From the NCBI GenBank assembly GCA_040954595.2, contig CM082595.2, positions 3,286,001-3,350,000 on the forward strand: a DNA stretch of 64,000 nt, in the 5' to 3' direction. The notes beneath the pieces were generated by a model. The model was given only the letters and a program-made list of their open reading frames with translations, had not been told where the DNA came from and made no database searches. The stretch is from Balanoglossus misakiensis. Its lineage: Eukaryota; Hemichordata. The position numbers were made by a program, and so were the translations under genes. Below are positions 37,346-48,902 of the stretch, one piece after another; the first letter of the stretch is position 1; the number at the start of each line of letters is the position of its first letter.

Positions 37346-37882
37346 GCGAATTTGTAAGTTTATTTTATCGTCTCGAACAACTCTCTTTACTTTGTAACTT
37401 TTCTCTCGTTTAACATGATAGGCCTTGTGTTGTTTGTCCTGCAGTATACGCGTTGATAGAAATACAATTTCTTGTTTTCAGACTATGTCTCAGATTCCTC
37501 GCCAGTTTGACAAGCTGACCCAGAGGCGTGCTTTGCTGAAGACGAATGGAAGACTTGAAATGTTTCAGTTTTGGAATTTTGTTGATTTTCGTCGAAATAA
37601 AACGGGCAATCTGAAGTGTTATTAGATTATGCCCATTGATAAACAGCCTTATTTTTGTTTTCATTAAAACGTCCTGAAATTACATCCTTATTAAGACGAT
37701 TACGGCATTAATAGATAAGGTAGTTGTTTATAGACTTTCGGCATGTGCGAAAATTCTCTGGCTTGTCACGTGACTCACGCGAAGGACAATCTTCTGGGGG
37801 TATTTCGTGTGTTTAAACTTGCTGTGGCTGGAGTTTGAACACATTTCATCGACCGAGGAGAGTCTACATTATCACGTTAAAG
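37346..37882. other. L5-L6 interval with L5 3' UTR intron
   Basis: L5 3' UTR intron (37354-37481) and 3' UTR exon, then about 280 bp presumed to hold the L6 promoter. Confidence 0.5.
37596..37601 (+). terminator. Poly(A) signal of L5
   Basis: AATAAA in the 3' UTR exon that starts at 37482. Confidence 0.65.
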
Positions 37883-38900
37883 ATGTACAAGTTATTGGGT
37901 CTTCTGGTCATTATATGGGAGGTTGGTGCCGTCTACGTGCATGATGATGGAGAATGTAAGTTCTTGTTTTCTTGCTCTTTGTCACAAAATCGCCAGTACA
38001 AACATTACAGTGGCAACATTCAGAACCTCCACCTTTATTAACTTTCTCTCTCTTTCAGATACCGTCTCCTCCGTCTGCCCAGAATACTGGTATCCATTCA
38101 AAGACAGCTGCTACAGGTTCTTCGACTGGGAGGTGAACTGGTCCTTGGCAGAAGCAGAGTGTATGCTCCACGGTCCAGACTCCCATCTGGTCTCTATCCA
38201 CAGCGTCGATGAGAACGACTTTGTCTTTGCTTTCCAAGGAGGTTACAACGACCTGTGGCTCGGACTAACAGATGCTTCCCAGGTATGTCCTCAACACAGG
38301 TGCCTGAAAATAATGACATGGCTGGAATCGCCTCTGTTGTATACGACAGTATCATTCCCAAGTACAATGTACCTGTTTATTCAGTACATTATGCTCTTAG
38401 TCAATTCATGGCGTGTCTCGTGGTATGATTTTATGACGTACGATTCTGTATAATTAGTCTCGAAATGTCCGGTAGGTACTAGAATCAAATTGACGTGATT
38501 CACTTGTCTGCTTGTTGTAGGAGGGAACTTTCCACTGGTCCGATGGCTCGCCGTTTGATTACTACATCTGGCAGCCGGAGCAACCAGACAACGACTGTGG
38601 TCTGTTTTGTTCTGAAGAGTGCGTAGAAATGGCCGCATGGAGAGATTTCTGTAAGTAGTTTATAATCTAAGACATTCATACGAACAGTTTTCCTGGGATG
38701 AGTCTGGTCAGTCACGTGGTGAGATTACTAGTTGGGAATCTGTTACTTCAGCAAATGCCAATAAAGCCAGTATATTTTTGGCGGTCGTTCGAAGGGTCTA
38801 ATTTTGTAAACTATTGTCTTTTACAGCCGATAGATGGAACGACCAAAGTTGCGACCAAGACCGGAGATTTATCTGTAAACAACCACAATATTTACAGTGA
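37883..38900 (+). CDS. Lectin L6: secreted CTLD, QPD (galactose-type) motif
   Basis: Exons 37883-37955, 38059-38282, 38521-38650 and 38827-38900 (phases 1-0-1) encode 166 aa. Signal peptide MYKLLGLLVIIWEVGAVYV. The CTLD has VCPEYWYPFKDSCYRFF, LWLGLTD, QPD (EQPDNDC) and WND, the classical galactose-type combination. Unlike L5, L7 and L8 it has Trp in place of the extra Cys after CYRFFD, while CGLFC is kept, so its Cys count is even (eight). Confidence 0.9.
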
Positions 38901-39588
38901 AGTGATTAATCAGGTATCAAAACATAATCCTGTGACTTTATGCAAAACACAAATGTGCAAAGGAAACACTATCTCCAGGTACCTTTCTACGTCATGCCAC
39001 TGTCGTATAATACGAATGCACACCTCTTTACGGTAACGCATGCGCAGATTTTGCAAAATATGGGCAGTCATTTTCATGTCAGTGTTATCTAAATTTACCT
39101 GATCTCTTATATATTTCAGGAAACAAATGAGACGGTTATGGTGAGCATTGGACTCGTTATCCTGGCAAGAGGGTCACTGCCTTCAAAATTATCTTTAATT
39201 CCTTCAAGATGGTGTCCAGTATACACCGGCACCTTTAAAGCCTTCAATTTGTTTGTGATTTTTGTTTTCGAAACGGTAAATAAACGTGACTCATGTTGAA
39301 ATGTGTGTTTGTGTGAGGCTTCTGAGTACGTTTACTGATATGTATACTTAATGAGCGCAGAATAATTTTCACATGACGAGCAAACATAACACGAACAAAC
39401 ATAATCAAGTTCTCGTCACAAGATGGCGGCCGTGCCTCTTTTTGAAATTCGCGTTGCATGGTTGCCAGGTGAACCAATAACACGGCAGGTATCTATGCGG
39501 GTCACTCCATCAATCAGTAGTATTCGACGTGGAAAGATTCGCGTTTGGCAAAACGTTTTTCGCAGTCATTGATCGAACCCTAAACGTC
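38901..39588. other. L6-L7 interval
   Basis: L6 3' UTR intron and exon, then about 300 bp with no recognised gene before the L7 start. Confidence 0.5.
39279..39284 (+). terminator. Poly(A) signal of L6
   Basis: AATAAA in the 3' UTR exon that begins at 39120 after a 3' UTR intron (38914-39119). Confidence 0.65.
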
Positions 39589-40928
39589 ATGACTATGCTA
39601 CGAATCGCAGGGACTGCACTGATATTGTTCATTTTCAAAGTGAGTGTTGCACAGTCTCGTGGTAAGTACATTTTTTTTCAAAAAATCCTACAATCAATAT
39701 TTAGAAGATGTGCGCAGAACACATGTTTGTTTCTACGTGTATTGGTGCCATTCATCGTGGATAATATTTGAAAATGTGAGACCTACATTATCAATTCCGC
39801 AACTGTGGTTTTCCCACCCGTTTGTTTTAAAGTTGATATCCAAACCAAACTGACGCGATAGCAAATGACCAAACAATTGAAGATAACTACTTGTATCTTG
39901 CAAAAAGTACATGTATGTCCAGTTTATCGTCTGCGTATGCCCTAGTTTCAGACACAACACAAGAAATGAACCCAGTTTTTTGACAGAACAAAATTGTCTC
40001 AAATTCGAAATTCAAAATGGCCGCCAATCTCTGCGTTAAGTCTATGGAGTTTTGAAGTACTAGTAGCTATTTTCATAACAACATTACAAGACAGTGTTGA
40101 ACACCTAGTTTTCTTCTTCTCTTTCAACAAGCTATGTTTTTTGTAATTTTGACAGATTTTCAGACTACAAACGCAACAACATGCCCTGACTTGTGGTACC
40201 CCTACGAAAGCTTCTGCTATCGTTTCTTCGCATGCCAGTTGCAGTGGCAAGACGCCGAGAACAAGTGCACCGAGCAGGGACCCTCGTCGCATCTGGCATC
40301 CATCCACGACGCTGGGGAGAATGACTTCGTGTTCGCCTTCCAGGGCGGGTCTGGGAACCTGTGGTTGGGCCTGAACGACCAGGCATCGGTTGGTATCAGG
40401 GGTATTAGTGAGAACTTTGGGAGGTTCGCTCTTGGTTTCTTGACTGTATGGTTGTCGAGTAAGTATAGTTGTATAAATGGTGGTCAACTGAACACATCTC
40501 CGCATGCTCATTTCTGTTTCCCGCCATAGGAGGGCAACTACGTTTGGTCAGATGGATCAGCGCGGGATTATTTCAGATGGCATGCCGGAGAACCTAACAA
40601 CAACTGCGGAGTGAGCTGCTCAGAAAACTGTGTGGAAATCGCCGTCAGGGAAGACTTCTGTAAGCTTTCTTCCTTTACTCCAATCGATCCACATCAACTG
40701 ATTTTGCGTGGAGCATGCAGATGTGGATAATTGAAATGAAATGTGACCACCAGCTCCAACAAAGGGTGATTCTAGTTAACATCTTTAGCCACATGTATTA
40801 CATGTACTAGACATTCCGCGAATCATAAAAACATGTTTATTTATTCTCTTTTGATTTTAGCTGACAAGTGGAACGATAATGAATGCAGTGTGGGAAACAG
40901 ATTTGTCTGTAAGCAGCCTATGGTCTAG
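39589..40928 (+). CDS. Lectin L7: secreted CTLD with odd cysteine count, EPN type
   Basis: Exons 39589-39661, 40156-40388, 40530-40659 and 40861-40928 (phases 1-0-1) encode 167 aa. Signal peptide MTMLRIAGTALILFIFKVSV. The mature N-terminus has an N-glycosylation sequon (NAT) before CPDLWYPYESFCYRFFAC. The CTLD has LWLGLND, EPN (GEPNNNC) and WND. Nine Cys remain after the signal, including FAC and CGVSC. The donor after exon 2 (GTTGGT) is weak but fits the family position and phase. Intron 1 holds a copy of the GGCCGCC dispersed repeat. Confidence 0.87.
39992..40055 (+). repeat. Dispersed repeat, AAATGGCCGCC family, copy 3
   Basis: TTGTCTCAAATTCGAAATTC and AAAATGGCCGCCAATCTCT in L7 intron 1. 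Confidence 0.7.
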
Positions 40929-41006
40929 AACATCTTCCTTGCTTCAGTCCAATGAACATAAACTTATATTAAACAGAAATGATTGTCATGTGATAAATTG
41001 AAAACC

Positions 41007-41012
41007 AATAAA
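41007..41012 (+). terminator. Poly(A) signal of L7
   Basis: AATAAA 79 nt after the stop. Confidence 0.65.
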
Positions 41013-41094
41013 GGGAGATTTCTCACAAATAAAAACAAACTGGTATTGCATTGTGTATCAAACACTTCTGAAGTGTCTCTCCACATAAACAAGT

Positions 41095-41235
41095 CCCATG
41101 ACAGACCATTTTTCGAATTCCACGAGAACCTTCGAGATCTCGCGTTGAGTGTGTCACAGGACGGCCCATCGTGTTAACCGGCCCAAAAGTTGACTTTTAT
41201 AACTTGGCTAGCAACCCGTTGTTACGGTAATTAAC
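41095..41235 (-). repeat. Dispersed repeat, CGCGAGATCTCG family, reverse copy
   Basis: Read on the minus strand it contains CAACGGGTTGCTAGCCAAG, then GATGGGCCGTCCTGTGACAC, then CGCGAGATCTCGAAGG, the same order as at 50785-51005. Confidence 0.65.
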
Positions 41236-41439
41236 AAAGTCTCGAGAGACCTCGCAATCGGAGAAAAATCATCTATTGGCGTGTGCCCTATCCATCATGT
41301 CATTTATCAAAGAGGTTATCAATATTAGACTAGTCATCATTCATGACCTCATGATGGGGTGACTCGCTTGAAATGTAAAGCAAGCGATAAGCTAACTACA
41401 GCATTACAGCCGGGGTATAATACGCCCAAAGGTTTCAAT

Positions 41440-42818
41440 ATGGCGTTCAAAGTGATCCTTGCTGCTTTGTTGGCCAGCGTCGCCAATGCAGTCATAACAG
41501 GCGAAGATGGTAAGTACCTGTACTTAACTTTGGTCTCGGTACAAATCATTTTTCGCGCGAAAATAAAATTTTAACGTAGGCCTACAGTCCGATATACTCA
41601 TTCCATCGAAAATATGAATGCTTCGGTCATCGGATCTGTAGAATATTTTTTTCGCGAGTTAATTTGTGATTACCAACGCTTTCAAGCCACAACTGTCCTG
41701 TATGACTTTCAAGTCGTGTTTTTTCTTTTAATATTTACAGTTGGTACATATGCTACATGTCCGGACTTGTGGTCCATAAACAATGGCTACTGTTACCGTC
41801 TCATTGCCTGTGAACTGCCTTACGTACAGGCGGAGGCTGAGTGCAAGCTTTTTGGCGCCGACTCGCATCTGGCGTCGATACACAGCGAGGAAGAGAATGA
41901 TTTTGTATTCACCTATCAGGGTGGATTTGTAAACATGTGGATAGGACTGGACGACAACAGACAGGTCAGTGTGTAAACGATAAGCTTTCTGTGACTACTG
42001 TCTGTTTTAACTTTGATATATGGTGGGTGCCACAAGTGGGACAGGGTACGCTAACTATTTTCTTTACACCTTATAAAGGGGTATCTTTCTTTCTTTCGTG
42101 TTTTTGCAACTGCTCTGTGTGCTCTATTGGTTGTCTGTGCGTCTTTTAATCACTTCCGGGTTATCTCATCCACAGCCAAACGTCTACGAATGGATTGATG
42201 GCTCCCCTTGGGATTATTCGAACTGGCACACTGGACAGCCGAACCCTGACTGTGGACTTCTCTGCGAGGGGCATTGTGCCCAATTCGACGTGCAGAGCGA
42301 AGCATGTAAGTGACATTAAAGCACGTTTTGGCAAATCCACCCAGTACATTCTGGCACAGGCAAAGGAAGTAAAAATCTCCGCCATCTTGGTTTGGGGTGC
42401 ATTGTGGGTAATATATATTATAATAATGTACGCATAGATGGCAGTCCGGACGCAAATCGTTTTTTGGATTCTTCTTTGAAGGTTTCGGTTAAAATTATGA
42501 AAACTGTGTGTCTCTGCTTGCAACTGATATTTTTGTGATAAATTATATTCCAGATACCAAGTGGAGCCTTGATGATTGTAACTCTGCGAAAATGTTTGTG
42601 TGTAAACAACCGGCCATGGTCGTCACAAAGGTATTTAACGCGCATGCACCGTCTCGTATGCAGTTTCTGACGAATAAGTGACGTCACTGCAAGTATTCTG
42701 TCGTCAGCCCAATTATTTTCTGCGCAGTAGTCACTAGATACATTCTGATGTTTTTCGGTATATGGAAGGGTACCCATATTTTAAATTCCTCTCATGCAAT
42801 ATTTCTCTGCAGAAATGA
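41440..42818 (+). CDS. Lectin L8: secreted CTLD, QPN motif and lost WND
   Basis: Exons 41440-41509, 41741-41964, 42176-42305, 42554-42630 and 42813-42818 (168 aa). Signal peptide MAFKVILAALLASVANA. The CTLD has TCPDLWSINNGYCYRL, MWIGLDD, QPN (GQPNPDC) and, where WND should be, WSL. The Asn-Asp calcium ligands are thus lost and calcium-dependent sugar binding is doubtful. Nine Cys. The last tiny coding exon (AAA TGA) is inferred: sister genes have an intron just past the stop, and here the stop before it is gone, so reading passes into the next exon. If unspliced, the frame instead ends at 42681 (183 aa). Confidence 0.78.
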
Positions 42819-43557
42819 AGAATCCTGTGATACGATAATCTCATGGAAATGAAATGGTCTCCAGATGAGTTTGTCCCCAGACATGGCAACCATCGTCTTG
42901 TTGCATGTCATACAATTTTGTGAAGGGTACTCCCTCTTAAAATCTGCTATAGAATTCTATTTTGATTCTCCAAATAAAACCTCAAGCTGATGGAAGTACA
43001 CTGCTTAATTCTGTTTTGGTAGAATGTTGGGGTGTATTTTTGGTTTTGGAACACGATTTACCTCTTACCTATAGTGTGTGGTGGGAAATTGTCTGATACT
43101 CTGCTATCTGTGGGAAGAAGGCACACATTTCCACCTGTGTCAAAGCGACAAAACTTTTAGCTGAAATCAGCTTAGCCTAATCCGGTAGTAGGCCTATCTC
43201 ACATCGGTTACGTCACAGTCACAGGCAGACTGGAAAGCTCCTTGACGTTCTCGCGATTGGCCCGTTTTAGATAAAGTGTTATTTTTAGAATCAGGCGTGG
43301 AAAAAAAGAAAAAATAGACAATATTGATGTCATTATTTCCAGTGGATTGTTAGAAGAAAGGTAAGCTATTGATTTCGTTTGTGTTTCTTTAATAATTATT
43401 CAGTTAGCTAAGAAAAAATCGCTATGTGATCCCCACCCTTCGTTCACCGTGGTGTAAAATTCACTTTTTCTGTTGTCTTATATACAATTATAATCGTACT
43501 GACCTTACGATTTTTTACACAACCTTTCTTTGCCCTAAGAGAGAAGATAGTGACGTC
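42819..43557. other. L8-L9 interval
   Basis: L8 3' UTR, then sequence with no recognised gene. A CRE-like TGACGTCA palindrome (43551-43558) overlaps the L9 start codon. Confidence 0.5.
42973..42978 (+). terminator. Poly(A) signal of L8
   Basis: AATAAA 155 nt into the exon that begins at 42813. Confidence 0.65.
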
Positions 43558-44404
43558 ATGGTTTTTAAAACCGTCATCCTCCTGTGTGGTTTTGTGGCTT
43601 ATGCAGGTAATGAAAAAATATAACATCGGATTCGAACACGACTGTTTTTTTGTCTGTCTGTCTGTCTGTCTGTCTGTACGTACATACGTACGTACATACA
43701 TGTTTAACTTTAATTAATTGTAAACTCTTTCTTTTTATCCAGCCTCCCAAACAAGCTGTCCAAGCACTTGGGAGTCCTTCGGAGCCAGTTGCTATGCATT
43801 TATGGACATGAAATATGATTGGACGAAAGCTGAGTCTTTTTGCAAAAGTCTTGGTGGCCATTTGGTGTCTATTCACAGTCGGCAAGAAAATGAGTTCGTC
43901 AGTAGTCTGTTGCCGTCGACGCAATCTATTTGGCTTGGTTTGAACGACAAAGATTGGGTAAGATATGTCATGCAATTCCATTGTTTTCCATTGTTGCTGT
44001 TGTTGCTGTTCTTAAAATCCCTAACCCTAAATTTTTCAGGAGACGGAATTTCTGTGGAGCGATGGTAGCAGTCTTGTGTATTCAAACTGGGCCAACGGCC
44101 AACCAGACGACAGAAGGGGACAGGACTGTGTAGCAATGGATCCCTCGCTGACTCAAGGTTGGTCAAAGTTCATGTAGTCGTTGTCGAAGACCTGTATTTT
44201 AGACTTTAAGTTTGTTTGTTTGGTTGGCTGCCTGGTTGGTTGGTTCTTGGGTGGAATCAACCAACCAACCAACCAACCAACCAACCAACCAATAAATCAA
44301 TCAAATCTTTTCTTTTCTTTTCTACTTTGTCCATCACAGCCACACTCTGGGATGATGAAGATTGTGCCGATACCTATACATTCGTCTGCAAGATGACAAT
44401 CTAG
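43558..44404 (+). CDS. Lectin L9: short secreted CTLD, QPD motif
   Basis: Exons 43558-43606, 43743-43957, 44040-44157 and 44340-44404 (phases 1-0-1) encode 148 aa. The short signal peptide is MVFKTVILLCGFVAYA. The CTLD starts SCPSTWESFGASCYAF and has IWLGLND, QPD (GQPDDRR) and WDD in place of WND, ending FVCKM. QPD predicts galactose-type preference. It lacks the extra Cys of L5-L8 and L10-L11, and its sequence sits apart from all the other subgroups. The donor after exon 3 (GTTGGT) is weak. Confidence 0.88.
43651..43678. repeat. (TCTG)n microsatellite in L9 intron 1
   Basis: About seven TCTG units, followed by TACG-type units. Confidence 0.9.
44216..44292. repeat. GGTT/AACC inverted microsatellite in L9 intron 3
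   Basis: A run rich in GGTT (44216-44246) is followed by about nine AACC units (44258-44292), so the intron can form a long hairpin. Confidence 0.8.
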
Positions 44405-45124
44405 ACTATACATGTCAAAAAAGCTCGAGTGTTAAAATTTTGCTGTGGTATTTTAAACATCATCAGCTCATGATCATTAAAGATATAAAAACATATCTGT
44501 GCTATCGATTCTTTTTTTTTGGAAGTAAAATTAGCATTTCAATGGAGATTTTCGTTCTTTGCGAGGTCTCGCGAGACTGTGATCGAGAGACTTGTTGGAT
44601 TTTGCATGCAATGCAAATATGCATGGAAACGGCGATATCATCGGCAGTACCAAATTATTTGCGTACAGCATATACCAGTATACAGATATCTCTTTTTCTG
44701 TCAAACTGTGCGGGGTAGGCCTATACGTTGTTTACCGTGTGAAAGAGGTCGGTTGTCCGTTATCCCAGCAACTGATAGTAGGACCCAGATACCGCAGACG
44801 ATATCAGAGGTAAGTTTGTCAAAGATAATTATTGTATTTGGCACAACAAAAATCAGCAGTTTTAAGCATATCAAATATCATGTGTCTATCTGTCTGTCTG
44901 TCTATCTGTCAGTTTGTTTGTTTGTTTGTTTATTGTCGTTTGGTCATGCTTGCGTTTTGATAAGTCAAACGAAGCTGTTCATTAGTCATATTTATCAAAT
45001 GGGAACATCGACACAGCTGCTTCAAATAAACTAGGTACACACGCCCTGAGCTGTGTTCATTTTGTGTCCGTCTGTCTTTTACATCGCCAGCTTTTCACAT
45101 TCATCACAGGACCAGCACTTCAAA
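44405..45124. other. L9-L10 interval with L10 untranslated exon
   Basis: An ATTAAA at 44476 may end L9. A donor (CAGAG, then GTAAGT at 44810) and an acceptor before 45110 (TTCATCACAG) suggest a 5' UTR exon and intron of L10. Confidence 0.5.
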
Positions 45125-46230
45125 ATGTGGTTGTCGTTGATGTTTTTGGCCATATTGGCCTACGCTCAAGGCCAACTTACAGGTATTTGTGCCATTTGGA
45201 TGGCCTTATTCGGCAGAAATTCATTGTAACCAATTTCTGCCCTATCAGTGTCGTAAATCTAATTTATCTGTTGTTGTTGTTTGTTGTTGTTGTTAAGATT
45301 GTCCAACCGATGGAGGCTGGGTGAAATGGAACCCTGTTGGAGGGGACTCTGCCTGTTACCGGTGCTTCACAACCCCAGAAGAGTGGGAGAAGGCGAACAA
45401 CATTTGTAAACAATACAGCGGCTTTCTGGCGTCAATCCACAGCAAATCAGAGAACGACCAAATCCTGGAGGTCTGCCCGGGCACATACGATCTCTGGATC
45501 GGTTACAACGACAAAGACTGGGTAAGCATCGCTTGAGCAAAACATGGCGGATTTTCGAATTGCTTGGCCGCATGCGATCGATTCTGTTCGTCATTTTTTA
45601 GTACAATATACATTTTTCATGCAGCGAAGAATTGAATTTTCCGCACCATGTGTACATGTGTCATAAAAAGCAAGAGGTGGAGTCATGCATGGGTCGTGAA
45701 AGTGCCCTATACGATCCACACACTTTGCCGCCCTGTGCGGGCGCTTCAGGTGACCCGTGACCTTCGAACCTGACCTCACCGTTTTACGGCAGTGGCAACT
45801 ACAACATGGCGTACAGGTGTGTAGTATGTCCTACGTTTCGTGAAACTGAACGTACTTATATCTTCACAGTTTGGTACCTGGGTATGGGCTGACGGGACAC
45901 CAGTTGAGTATACAAACTGGGATTCCGGTGAGCCGGATGGTGTCTCCAGAGGCATCGGAATTGGCGAGGAATTCATCCACTGTACGGCCCAGCGAAACGA
46001 AGGGATTCTTCCTGGCGGTAAGTGCCTATCACTATGGTGACGCGCAGAAAACGTGAACACAAAACCAACTTTCTTGTAGAAAGATTTGCATTAGACCATA
46101 GTTTAAATTAATGTGATAAACGGTGCCCTTTGTCTTTAAACATATCTTTCTTTCCATAACAGGTAAAGGCTGGGAGGACGAAGATTGTACAGCCGAGAAG
46201 GCGTTTACATGCAAAGTAATGCTTGGCTAG
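45125..46230 (+). CDS. Lectin L10: secreted CTLD, EPD and WED
   Basis: Exons 45125-45182, 45298-45521, 45870-46017 and 46163-46230 (phases 1-0-1) encode 165 aa. Signal peptide MWLSLMFLAILAYAQG. The CTLD has a CYRCF motif (extra Cys), EEWEKANNIC, LWIGYNDKDW, EPD (GEPDG) and WED in place of WND, with an acidic rather than amide ligand. A second extra Cys in EVCPG probably pairs with the CYRC cysteine. Exon 3 is long (148 nt). Paired with L11 as a recent duplicate. A 3' UTR intron starts 7 nt after the stop (46238-46697). Confidence 0.9.
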
Positions 46231-47679
46231 TTTCAAGGTATTTATCCTAGATCCTGTGTTACCTTTAATGCCTGGTTATCTGAATGACTTCTTTGATGGT
46301 CGAACGTTGTACGTTCCAGACGGACGAATGTTTTCACAAAAACTTAAAGCCCCAGTTCTATATCCCTAGGTTTCTTCTCAATAGACTCTTTCGTATGACA
46401 AATCAATACATTATGAGTTAGGTACCTAACAAGAAGCACGGTCATTTTTAATTTGCATAAATAATGTGCATATGTGGTTAATAATACGGATGTAAATTAA
46501 AGACTGTGTGGTGGCAAACATATTTCGTGGCCACCCAAGTGAAAGTCTGTGATTGGCTAGATCTGTGAATCATCTAAGGCATTTATTTGTAACATAGACT
46601 GGCTGGTAACAAATCGAGTAAGGCATAGAATTATTTATTTTTTGCATTTTTTTTATTATTTTATTATTATTTTTTATTTATTTTGTGATGTTTTCAGGTC
46701 CTGGAATCCACTTTGATGAGTTCTTCCGGCGACATCGACTGACGTTTAGTACTAATTTAAAATCATATGTGATATAATAATAAATGAGATATCAACTTTC
46801 GTCTTTTGTTACCAACGTACAAAATGATTGGAAGGCCTTATACTTAGTCCTTGTTACATCTGTTCAACTGTAAGCTATTTAATAAAGCAATAAACAAAAG
46901 AATTGATTTTACAACTCTATTTTGTTTTATTTATTTATTTACTTTATATTTGTTTTTTATGTTTGTTTGTTTATTTATTTATTTATGTGTTTGCGATCCA
47001 AACCTAAAGATCCATGCAAAAATTACCACTGTATGATGGAAAATTCAAAAATAGCCAATCACAGATTTTCACCAAGTACGCCACCACATGGTCATTCGGA
47101 CACGTCCTTTTGACCATATATAGGCATATGTAAATTAGAGGTGACAAATTATGGTCCACGAGTGTCGATAACGCACATGACACCCAACGTTCGATTTACA
47201 AATGTATCAATATTCGTTGTCTTCTCAGCATACACCGCACGACCTTGCCAAATTAGGACGCCGTATCAGCGGAACAGCGGGAACAACAAAAATCGATGGC
47301 TGAAAAAGATAAACCAGTTTTTTTTTTCATCGAAAACTCTGATAAATGCGAACATTATATACACCTGTCCGGTACACACCCAGTTCCCCGGCCGGTCGAT
47401 CGAACACAACGTAGCATTTATCACAGGTGAGTACCGTTGGTAGATGTAGTAAGTGCAGTAGTGTTTCCACGTGAAGTTGGTCCGTGCAACGCGTAGAGAT
47501 TAGCAGCCACAATACGAAGGAATTTGAGACTGAATGTCAAATGATCTAGAGTGCTATTAGCTCCTAATTATACGATATATTTTTGTTTTCGTTGGTTTTA
47601 GACTAGAGATAGGACTAACAATCCCATTTTTCCCTATCAGATCGTCACCTCTCTACTGGTATTCGTGTCACACGTCAAA
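46231..47679. other. L10-L11 interval
   Basis: L10 3' UTR intron and exon; then a likely L11 5' UTR exon whose donor is at 47427 (ATCACAG, then GTGAGT) and whose acceptor is at 47640 (TTCCCTATCAG). No other gene seen. Confidence 0.55.
46779..46784 (+). terminator. Poly(A) signal of L10
   Basis: AATAAA 82 nt into the 3' UTR exon that starts at 46698. Confidence 0.65.
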
Positions 47680-48871
47680 ATGTGGCTGTCGATGTTGTTT
47701 CTCTTGACATTGGGCTACGTTCAAGGTCAAGTTACAGGTAATATCCTTTTTGCCAACCTTTTAATCTATACCACTTTTGGCATGGTTCTAACTTCATGTC
47801 TTCGTAAATGGGGACCAGACTAGGTTTATTTTACATCGTGTTGTGCCTTGTTAGACTGCAAAGATTCGTCGCTCGAGGCGCTCTTTACCGAGAGGTGCCT
47901 CATCTCAACTCATCTCATCTCTTGTCGTTTTATCAGAATGCCCGACTGGATGGGAACAGTGGGCGCCAACTGGAGGTGATCCTGCCTGTTACCGTTGTTT
48001 CGAAAACGAGGAGGAGTGGGAGAAAGCCAACAACATTTGCAAGACGTACGGAGGATACCTGGCGTCCGTCCATAGTCGGTCAGAAAACGATCAAGTCGTG
48101 GGCGTCTGCGCGGGAGAATACAACCTCTGGATTGGATTTAACGACAAGGCTTGGGTAAGACACGACCCTAAGATTATTCTCTTGCTATAGGTAAGGTATT
48201 TTGCTGTCCTTAAGACAGCCTGAGGCTGTAAACCAGTTTGATTGTACTGTAAGTCCAATTTTCGGACGCACTGCGCATGCGAGATGACGCAAATTGGCAT
48301 AACAGCGATCCAGCGCGTATATACTAGTATACCAGGCACTAAAATGATATCACGACGCAAGTAAAGCTGAAAATAGCTGGAAACATAGGTGGTATCCTCC
48401 ACTTCATCGTGTTAATTCTGTAAGGCAAACGTGGGAAAGCCATTGACAATACTATGAAACCGCAAACAGCGGGAAATAAACAGAGAGTCGGCCTACACTT
48501 TCAAGATTCAGAGGATGACGATACTTTCGCAAGTACAAGTAATATTGTTTCGTGTTGTTGTTGTTGACGTTGTTGACCACAGGAAGGTGACTGGGTGTGG
48601 TCAGATCAATCATCTGTTGTTTACACCAACTGGGATTCAGGGGAACCTGACACTTCATCCAGTGGTCTTATTGACACCGACGTGCACTGTGCTCTTCAGC
48701 GTAATGAAGGAGCACTGCCGGGCGTAGGTTAGCATGACTATAAAGTGGCTGTTGTTGGGTTGACTGTAAACTGGTGGCGGATGATGGTGACTGTACGTTA
48801 AATAGTCAGTTGTGTGTTGTTGTTGTTGTTGTTGGTGTTGTTGTTGTTGTTGTTGTTGTTGTTGGTGGTGG

Positions 48872-48902
<31 letters not shown>

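Larger units (their letters stand above)
40929..41439. other. L7-L8 intergenic region
   Basis: L7 3' UTR and a reverse-oriented copy of the CGCGAGATCTCG dispersed repeat (about 41095-41235). No other gene seen. Confidence 0.55.
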
